From Myxococcales bacterium (lineage in GTDB: Bacteria > Myxococcota_A > Polyangia > GCA-2747355), in contig JAGQIK010000373.1 in the NCBI GenBank assembly GCA_020431405.1, positions 1-64,000 on the forward strand: a stretch of 64,000 nucleotides of DNA, written 5' to 3'. The notes beneath the pieces were generated by a model. That model searched no databases and had not been told where the DNA came from. It was given only the letters and a program-made list of their open reading frames with translations. A program made the position numbers and the translations under genes. Below, one piece after another: positions 59,682 to 64,000 of this stretch (its first letter is position 1; each line of letters begins with the position of its first letter).

Positions 59682-59819
59682 ATGAAGCGACCAGACAAAC
59701 CGACCAAACTGCAAGAGCGCGTGGCCCGCATCAAGCGTGACCTCGCCGCTGGACGTCTCGTCATCGACGCGTACAAGCTCGCCGACGCGCTGTTGGCCAA
59801 GGAACCATCGCTAGCCTGA
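59682..59819 (+). CDS. flgM: Short FlgM-like anti-sigma-28 factor
   Basis: A 45-residue product starting at ATG 59682, with GAGGGG just upstream, ending at TGA 59817-59819. The C-terminal segment ERVARIKRDLAAGRLVIDAY, then KLADALLAKEPSL, matches the sigma-28-binding C-terminal half of FlgM (compare the family pattern R-x-x-x-I-K-x-x-I-x-x-G-x-Y-x-I-D-x-x-x-I-A-x-x-L-L). FlgM is normally about 90-100 residues, so this is a minimal version lacking most of the exported N-terminal half; in-frame GTG codons upstream could add up to about 12 residues. It lies directly after the sigma-28 gene, the expected partner. Confidence 0.8.
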   Translation: MKRPDKPTKLQERVARIKRDLAAGRLVIDAYKLADALLAKEPSLA

Positions 59820-59851
59820 TCCACCCCACCGTCCCTATAATCGACGCCCTG

Positions 59852-60862
59852 ATGGGCCACGGGGCGACGAACGGAGAGAGCAGCCTCGCGCGCGCGCTGC
59901 TCGCTCGGCTGCGGCCGTCGCTGCACGCGACGCAGCAGGCGCTGCATGGCGCGCGCGACGAGCTATCACCCGCCAAGCTTGACGAAGCGCTCGGGGCGCT
60001 GCAGCCGGCGCTCGAGATGATCGATGCGCTGCAGAGCTTTCTGGAGCCGCCCTGCAGCGCGGCGTGCGACCTCGATCTCGTCACGTGGCTTGTCTCGCGC
60101 GAGTCGAGCACCGCACTCGTCGTGGAGAGCGATCTCGCCGACCACGAGGCGCGGTCGCTGCTCGTTCACGTCGACCCGCGGCAGCTCGACGCCTGCTTCG
60201 AAGCGCTTCTACGCAACGCAGAGCAGGCGGGGGCGCGGCGCGTCTCGCTGAGCGCCGCACGTGACGGCGCCCTCATCGAGCTGCGCATCGAAGATGACGG
60301 GCAGGGCATGCCCCCGCAGCTCGCCACGCGCGCCTTCGAGCCCTTCGTCAGCGGCGATGACGGGCGCCTCGGCCTCGGCCTCGCCGCGGTGCAGCGCTTC
60401 GCAGGCGCCCACGGCGGCACCACGCGGGTCGAAGTCGGCGGCGAGGGTGGCACCATCATCGTGCTCGCCCTGCCGTCGGCCAGCCCACGCAAACCGACGG
60501 TCTTGGTCGTCGACGACGAGCCGCTGACCCTCAAAGCGGCGCGGCGCGCGCTCGAGCGCGGCGGCTATCGCGTCGTGACGGCCGACAACGTCACCGAGGC
60601 GCTCTCCGCGCTCTCCGAGCACGACGACATCGAGGTCCTGCTCAGCGACGTGGTGATGCCCGAGATGTCCGGTGTGGAGCTCGGTCAGAAGCTACGCGAG
60701 CTGCAGCCAGAGCTGGTCGAGGTGTTCACCTCGGGTTACCCGCCGGAGCTCGTGCCCGACTTGCCCGCGGGCGCCGACTTCATCGAGAAGCCGTTTTCAG
60801 GGCGCGAGCTGTCGCAGCTGGTCGACCAGCTGCTCGAGCGGCGTCGCGGCGACGCCAGCTAG
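59852..60862 (+). CDS. HATPase/receiver hybrid signalling protein lacking a clear H-box
   Basis: A 336-residue soluble protein. Residues 1-85 are helical without a recognisable phosphorylatable histidine box. An HATPase domain follows, with N box CFEALLRNAEQAGA, G1 DDGQGMP and G2 GRLGLGLAAVQRF. A C-terminal receiver (about 215-335) has VLVVDDEPL, phospho-acceptor Asp in LLSDVVMPEMS, Thr/Ser in FTSGYPP and Lys in IEKPF. Whether it autophosphorylates is unclear. It begins 32 bases after flgM on the same strand, so it may be part of the sigma-28 operon and tune that cascade. There is no good Shine-Dalgarno at the ATG. Confidence 0.85.
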   Translation: MGHGATNGESSLARALLARLRPSLHATQQALHGARDELSPAKLDEALGALQPALEMIDALQSFLEPPCSAACDLDLVTWLVSRESSTALVVESDLADHEARSLLVHVDPRQLDACFEALLRNAEQAGARRVSLSAARDGALIELRIEDDGQGMPPQLATRAFEPFVSGDDGRLGLGLAAVQRFAGAHGGTTRVEVGGEGGTIIVLALPSASPRKPTVLVVDDEPLTLKAARRALERGGYRVVTADNVTEALSALSEHDDIEVLLSDVVMPEMSGVELGQKLRELQPELVEVFTSGYPPELVPDLPAGADFIEKPFSGRELSQLVDQLLERRRGDAS

Positions 60863-60886
60863 CGAGATATTCGCCGAGCAGCATTC

Positions 60887-60932
60887 CGCGGATGAGTCGC
60901 GGATTTCATGTATCGCGGATTCGTCGGCGGAT
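60887..60932. repeat. Cluster of CGCGGAT direct repeats
   Basis: CGCGGAT occurs at 60887, 60898 and 60914, with GGCGGAT at 60926. The spacing (11, 16, 12) is close to one helical turn. The region also contains AT-rich GGATAAATAGG (60942-60952). No gene is seen in 60863-61054; a binding-site cluster or simple repeat are the choices. Confidence 0.45.
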
Positions 60933-61054
60933 ACGATAGTAGGATAAATAGGCGCTTAAGATAAGAAGCTACCGCCGGAGATAGCGCTCGATCTCGTCAG
61001 CGTCTCGCGTCGCCGACGAGGCACCAGAGCTCCGACGGTACCCGGAACCGCTGC

Positions 61055-61276
61055 CTACAGGTCGTGGGGGCGGACCGTCGCGCGATTGTTGCTCTGCGTG
61101 CGGCCAGCGGCCGAGTCGAGCATCGCGTAGATCTTCTCGCTGAGCGCGGGGACGACGTCGCCGCTGCTCTGCAGGCCCTTGGACTTGATGTACTCTTTGA
61201 CCTTGCTCGCGACGACGAGAACTTCGCGCGATGCAGCAGCCTTCTTCTTGCTCGCCTTCTTTTTCGCCTTGGCCAC
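61055..61276 (-). CDS. Bacterial histone-fold protein with Lys-rich N-terminal tail (Bd0055-type)
   Basis: A 73-residue product, GTG start at 61276 preceded by a perfect AAGGAGG site. Residues 1-18 are a basic tail (MAKAKKKASKKKAAASRE). The remainder fits the bacterial histone fold known from Bdellovibrio Bd0055: VLVVASKVKEYIKSKG, then DVVPALSEKIYAMLDSAAGR, then NNRATVRPHDL. The pattern SKVK..IK.KG and the closing N-R-x-T-V-x-x-x-D are family hallmarks. Such proteins coat DNA as dimers. The Lys-rich tail is absent from the short Bd0055 form I remember and resembles a eukaryotic histone tail in composition. A stem-loop (61306-61328) lies in the leader. Confidence 0.87.
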   Translation of the reverse strand: MAKAKKKASKKKAAASREVLVVASKVKEYIKSKGLQSSGDVVPALSEKIYAMLDSAAGRTQSNNRATVRPHDL

Positions 61277-61305
61277 GGTCGCCTCCTTAGATCGAGGTGG
61301 AGTTG

Positions 61306-61328
61306 TATCCGAGCTCGATACTCGGATA
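61306..61328 (-). promoter_or_regulatory. Leader stem-loop of the histone gene
   Basis: TATCCGAG and CTCGGATA form an 8-bp perfect stem around a 7-base loop, 29 bases upstream of the GTG. It may be a dyad operator or a leader structure. On the minus strand GATAAT precedes it (around 61341-61346) and could serve as a -10. A perfect TTGACA (61410-61415) lies further upstream without a good -10 at 17 bases. Confidence 0.45.
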
Positions 61329-61510
61329 TTGCTGGCGGCGGATTATCCAACCGCCGAAAAACCGACTCAGATACGGCGTGAGCCACGTTCTCCGGCATTC
61401 ACCTGGGCTTGTCAAGCGCAAACGGGAACGAGGAGATCGGCACAGAAGGCATCCTGGGGCCCGTTTGGGGCCATTCCAGCGGCCGATATGCCCTAAAGGT
61501 GTGCGCTGCG

Positions 61511-61528
61511 TAGGGTCGGCAGACCCTA
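61511..61528 (-). terminator. 7-bp stem-loop after the PEGA-like gene
   Basis: TAGGGTC and GACCCTA pair around GGCA, 5 bases beyond the stop at 61534. No T-run follows. It resembles the other U-less hairpins placed just after stops in this window. Bases 61329-61510 hold no gene that I can see. Confidence 0.45.
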
Positions 61529-61533
61529 TTGCA

Positions 61534-62067
61534 CTAGCGCAGCTTGGCGGGGTGCAGGCGGAATCTGTAGGTGCGCGTGGCGTTGCGCATGATACGCGTA
61601 CGCAGCGTCATGTAGCCCTTGCGGCGGATTACGATGTCGAGCGGCGTGCTGCCGCGGCGGGCCGTGATACGCAGCGGCGTGTTGCCCAAAACCGACCTGC
61701 CGTGCGTTACGACGGCACCTTTGGGCGAGGTCTTGACGCTGACCCGGATACGACCGCTGGCGCGCTCGCGACGATCGCGAATGCGTACGGATTGCAGCGG
61801 AGGTAGACGATTCTTGGGGATCTTGAGGCGCAACGCGAGAAACGGGTCGGAGGCCTGCTGAGGGGCCGCTGACGGCGTTTTTTCGGTTTGGCCGGGCGTA
61901 GCGCCGGCCACGGCTTTGCCCGGTGCCGGCGCGGGGGCGGCGGCCTTTCCGTCGCTGCTGCCCTGCGGCGCGGCGCTCGCGACAGCGCCGCCGGCGAGCG
62001 TGATCAACGCGCTGCAGCCAGCGCCAAGCAGGGCCCTCGAGAGGCGGTTTCGAGCCGTTTTCATCAT
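61534..62067 (-). CDS. Exported PEGA-like domain protein
   Basis: A 177-residue protein with a signal peptide (SRALLGAGCSALITLAGGAV, then ASA). An Ala/Pro/Gly-rich linker follows, and a C-terminal PEGA-like beta domain: RIRVSVKTSPKGAVVTHG, then TPLRITARRGSTPLDIVIRR, then KGYMTLRTRIM. PEGA domains bind cell-surface or wall components in S-layer and myxobacterial lipoproteins. ATG 62067 and 62064 are both possible; the Shine-Dalgarno is weak. A TTGATT-N17-CATGAT pair on the minus strand could be a promoter with a very short leader. Confidence 0.72.
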   Translation of the reverse strand: MMKTARNRLSRALLGAGCSALITLAGGAVASAAPQGSSDGKAAAPAPAPGKAVAGATPGQTEKTPSAAPQQASDPFLALRLKIPKNRLPPLQSVRIRDRRERASGRIRVSVKTSPKGAVVTHGRSVLGNTPLRITARRGSTPLDIVIRRKGYMTLRTRIMRNATRTYRFRLHPAKLR

Positions 62068-62170
62068 GCTGAGTCGATCATGGGTTTGAAGGGCTGTCAA
62101 ATCAACCTGCGCTTTCGTACGCGCGCAGGTGGGGCCGGTCTTCCCCAGGAAAAAAATGGGCTGAGGGGCG

Positions 62171-62227
62171 AAAAAAAGGGGTGCAGGGGCTGTTTTGGCG
62201 GGTGGACGCTCAGCGAACGCGCGTCCA
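62171..62227 (-). terminator. Possible terminator of the TolB-like gene
   Basis: TGGACGC (62203-62209) pairs with GCGTCCA (62221-62227) across the stop codon. A run of seven T on the minus strand follows some 25 bases later, and another T-run later again. The distance is long for an intrinsic terminator, so the call is weak. Bases 62068-62170 hold no gene. Confidence 0.3.
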
Positions 62228-63154
62228 GTTGGCAGCAAAACGCGGCTTGAACTTGCTCTCGCCGATGATGAGCTTGTTGCCCGCCCAGAACAGCTTGTTG
62301 CTCGGCGCGGACGCGCCGGGAGGCAGCCGCCAGGTCAGATCGCCGCCTTTGTCATCGATAACGAGCATCACCACGAGGCGCTTGATACCGCGGTGGCGCT
62401 CCATGAAGGCCAGACCCTTGCCGTCTGGAGACCAGACGAGCTGGCTGAAGACGTGGCGTCGAGCGCGTCTGGTGGGCTCCTCGCGCGGCCAGACGCGCTC
62501 CGAGCCAACCTTGATGATGTGCTGCTTGCCGGCGACGTAGGCCAGCCGCTTGCGGTCCGGCGACCAAGTGAACTGCCGGCCGCGGTGCACGAAGAGCACC
62601 TCGCCGCTGCGCGCGGCGTGCACCACGTAGGCCGGTCCGGTCTTGTCGGGCGGCGCCAGATACGCGATCTGGCGATCGTCGATCCAGTCGAGGCCGCTGG
62701 GCAAGCCCGCGCGATAGATCGGGAAGGCGTTGACCGAATCACCGCGCACGTTGCGCACGACGACCTCGGCGCGGCCGGCGCGCTCGTTGACGTAGGCGAA
62801 CAGCACGCCGTTGGGCGCCCAGCGTAGCTCGTCGCGGCCGACCTCGGCGATCTGCCACTCGCGGCCGCGCTCGCGCGCGTAAGCCTTGCCCGCGCGAAAG
62901 AAGACCTGCACGCGCTGCTCGAGCTTGCGCGTGACGGTGGACGATAGCGGGGCCGCGGGAATGTCGACGGCGGTGCTGGCTGCCGGCTTAGAGGCGGCGC
63001 AGCCAGAGCCCAGCGCGGCGCCCCCGACAACGATGCTGCCCAGCGCCATCAGCGCGATGGCGGGCAGCGAGGACTGTCCCGCCACCAAACAGCGGTACCT
63101 CTGCGCGTCCGTTGCGAGGACGCGATCTCGCCGTGTGAATTGTCGCGGGAGCAT
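62210..63154 (-). CDS. TolB-like beta-propeller lipoprotein
   Basis: A protein of about 314 residues whose N-terminal hydrophobic segment ends GSGC (a lipobox-like site). The remainder has WD40/TolB-type blades: ELRWAPNGVLFAYVNERAGR, SGLDWIDDRQIAYLAPPDKT, RQFTWSPDRKRLAYVAGK and SQLVWSPDGKGLAFMERH. Such propellers in the envelope act in Pal-Tol-type complexes or as binding scaffolds. Starts at 63169, 63154 and 63046 all fit poorly; 63154 follows GGATGGG. It lies between the PEGA-like and PilZ genes. Confidence 0.78.
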   Translation of the reverse strand: MLPRQFTRRDRVLATDAQRYRCLVAGQSSLPAIALMALGSIVVGGAALGSGCAASKPAASTAVDIPAAPLSSTVTRKLEQRVQVFFRAGKAYARERGREWQIAEVGRDELRWAPNGVLFAYVNERAGRAEVVVRNVRGDSVNAFPIYRAGLPSGLDWIDDRQIAYLAPPDKTGPAYVVHAARSGEVLFVHRGRQFTWSPDRKRLAYVAGKQHIIKVGSERVWPREEPTRRARRHVFSQLVWSPDGKGLAFMERHRGIKRLVVMLVIDDKGGDLTWRLPPGASAPSNKLFWAGNKLIIGESKFKPRFAANWTRVR

Positions 63155-63274
63155 CGTCGACCCATCCATGTTCTACGGCGAGCGGGACCCCGTCAACGCG
63201 GAGCCGCAAAGCCGGCCGGCTGCACGCTTTTTCTGCCCTCCACGATCGGCGCTGCACGTGAGCAGGCAAGTTTT

Positions 63275-63302
63275 TTGGACATGTCCTACATATGAATACA
63301 AT
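63275..63302 (+). promoter_or_regulatory. Sigma-70-like promoter with an overlapping GGACATGTCC palindrome
   Basis: TTGGAC (63275-63280), 16 bases, then TACAAT (63297-63302) precede the PilZ gene. The perfect 10-bp palindrome GGACATGTCC (63277-63286) overlaps the -35, where a bound protein would repress. A T-run (63271-63276) precedes it. Confidence 0.45.
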
Positions 63303-63349
63303 GGCGTACCCCCGAACGAAAACTCCGCCGAAAGGGAGCAAGGGAAGCG

Positions 63350-64000
63350 ATGAACGCAGTGTGGGACCGAAAAGAGCCGCGTGTTGCCTTCCAGACCAAC
63401 GTCCGCCTGATCCCGCCCGACGAGAGCACCGCCGTCGACGGCCAGACTGAAAACCTCAGCGAGTCGGGTCTATTCGTCGTGACCGAGGCGCCGCTGGAGC
63501 CGCGCTCGCACGTGCTGTGTCAGCTGGCGCTGCCGGGCCGGCGTTTGACCGTGCGCGGCCGCGTGGTGTGGGTGCATCGCGGCGAGGACAGCTCGCTGCA
63601 GGGCGCAGGCATCGAGTTCATCGAGCTGTCGACGCTCGACCGCCAGCTGCTTCGCGACGCGGTGGGCAGCCACGACGCGATCGACGGCGAGCAGCCCGTG
63701 GCGCTGTCGCGCGAGGGCGGCGCCGATCCTGCGCAGCAACGCTCGGTGACGGTCTGGTTCGAGGGCATGGCCGTGCCGGTGCGCGCGCAAGCGCACATGA
63801 CCGAGCACGGGCTGCGGCTGCGTACGGCGCTTCCGTTTCTGCGTCGCGACTCGTCGGTGGGCTTCGTGATGTCCGAGGAGCAGGACCCGCGGCCAGGCGT
63901 GCTGCGCTGCGTGAAGCTCGAGGCAAACTCGGCGATCCCCGAGCTCGACATCGAGGTGGTGCTCGCCGACGAGCCGCATGTCGTCGAGCCGCGCGCGCTG
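63350..64000 (+). CDS. PilZ-domain protein, partial at the right edge
   Basis: An open frame of at least 217 codons running off the window, beginning at ATG 63350 with AGGGAAG upstream. The N-terminal domain carries the PilZ pattern of an Arg pair (RKEPRVAF) and a following NLSESGLFV segment (compare DxSxxG), which bind cyclic-di-GMP in PilZ proteins. A second beta region follows (SVTVWFEGMAVPVRAQAHMT) with a shorter Ser/Gly stretch, perhaps a second, non-binding PilZ-like domain. The Arg-NxSxxG pair suggests binding, but the Asp-to-Asn change leaves affinity open. It is divergent from the TolB-like gene. Confidence 0.8.
   Translation, partial: MNAVWDRKEPRVAFQTNVRLIPPDESTAVDGQTENLSESGLFVVTEAPLEPRSHVLCQLALPGRRLTVRGRVVWVHRGEDSSLQGAGIEFIELSTLDRQLLRDAVGSHDAIDGEQPVALSREGGADPAQQRSVTVWFEGMAVPVRAQAHMTEHGLRLRTALPFLRRDSSVGFVMSEEQDPRPGVLRCVKLEANSAIPELDIEVVLADEPHVVEPRAL

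Overview
The window reads as a high-GC chromosomal segment of a myxobacterium-like organism (Myxococcota or a close deltaproteobacterial relative). The evidence is the many lipoproteins, two VWA proteins with MopE-type Cys-rich repeats and MYXO-CTERM-like tails, an AgmX/PglI C-terminal-domain protein, SUMF1/FGE-like domains, HEAT-repeat exported proteins, and three sigma-54 activators with several sigma-54-type promoters. I see no rRNA, tRNA, CRISPR array, integrase or transposase. The segment looks like resident chromosome rather than a mobile island.

Layout. 1-5.8 kb: an edge fragment, minD-minE, a membrane coiled-coil protein, a tiny Pro/Arg-rich ORF, a divergent sigma-54 activator with a degenerate receiver domain, a trypsin-like protease and a secreted Lys-rich peptide. 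6.1-9.9 kb: a possible amidoligase cluster (GshB-like ATP-grasp, AstE/AspA-type deacylase, divergent ATP-grasp-like protein). 9.9-21.5 kb: heme-motif lipoprotein, Na+/H+ antiporter, CorA, sigma-54-driven OmpA-like lipoprotein, a serine hydrolase abutting a very large lipoprotein, and an acyl-CoA dehydrogenase. 21.5-32.5 kb: receiver protein, GspC/PDZ-like exported protein, TetR regulator, unknown protein, L,D-transpeptidase lipoprotein, symmetric six-Cys protein and two convergent HEAT-repeat proteins. 32.8-39.5 kb: the MopE cluster. 39.6-50.6 kb: UbiB-like kinase, LamG lipoprotein, GAF sigma-54 activator with a sigma-54-promoted MBL hydrolase, ThuA-like lipoprotein, SDR, and an unusual FGE-GAF-Fis fusion. 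50.7-55.5 kb: Pal/OmpA, AgmX-domain lipoprotein, thyX, sspB-like gene and a split saccharopine-pathway pair. 55.6-60.9 kb: histidine kinase/sigma-54 response regulator divergent from a strong sigma-54 promoter that reads sigma-28 and a 45-residue FlgM, followed by an HATPase-receiver protein. 61-64 kb: a Bd0055-type bacterial histone with a Lys-rich tail, a PEGA-like protein, a TolB-like lipoprotein and a partial PilZ protein.

How it fits together. Much of the window concerns the envelope, and control appears layered. Sigma-54 activators sit next to the promoters they may serve. A half-site CCTCCGA recurs near two of these promoters, which suggests a small regulon, and the sigma-54 to sigma-28/FlgM cascade is encoded here without any flagellar structural genes. 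Best candidates for undescribed biology are the sigma-54/sigma-28/FlgM module, the ATP-grasp/deacylase cluster, the tailed histone and the FGE-GAF-HTH fusion. No searches were run. Function calls rest on motifs read by eye, and many start codons are choices between alternatives.
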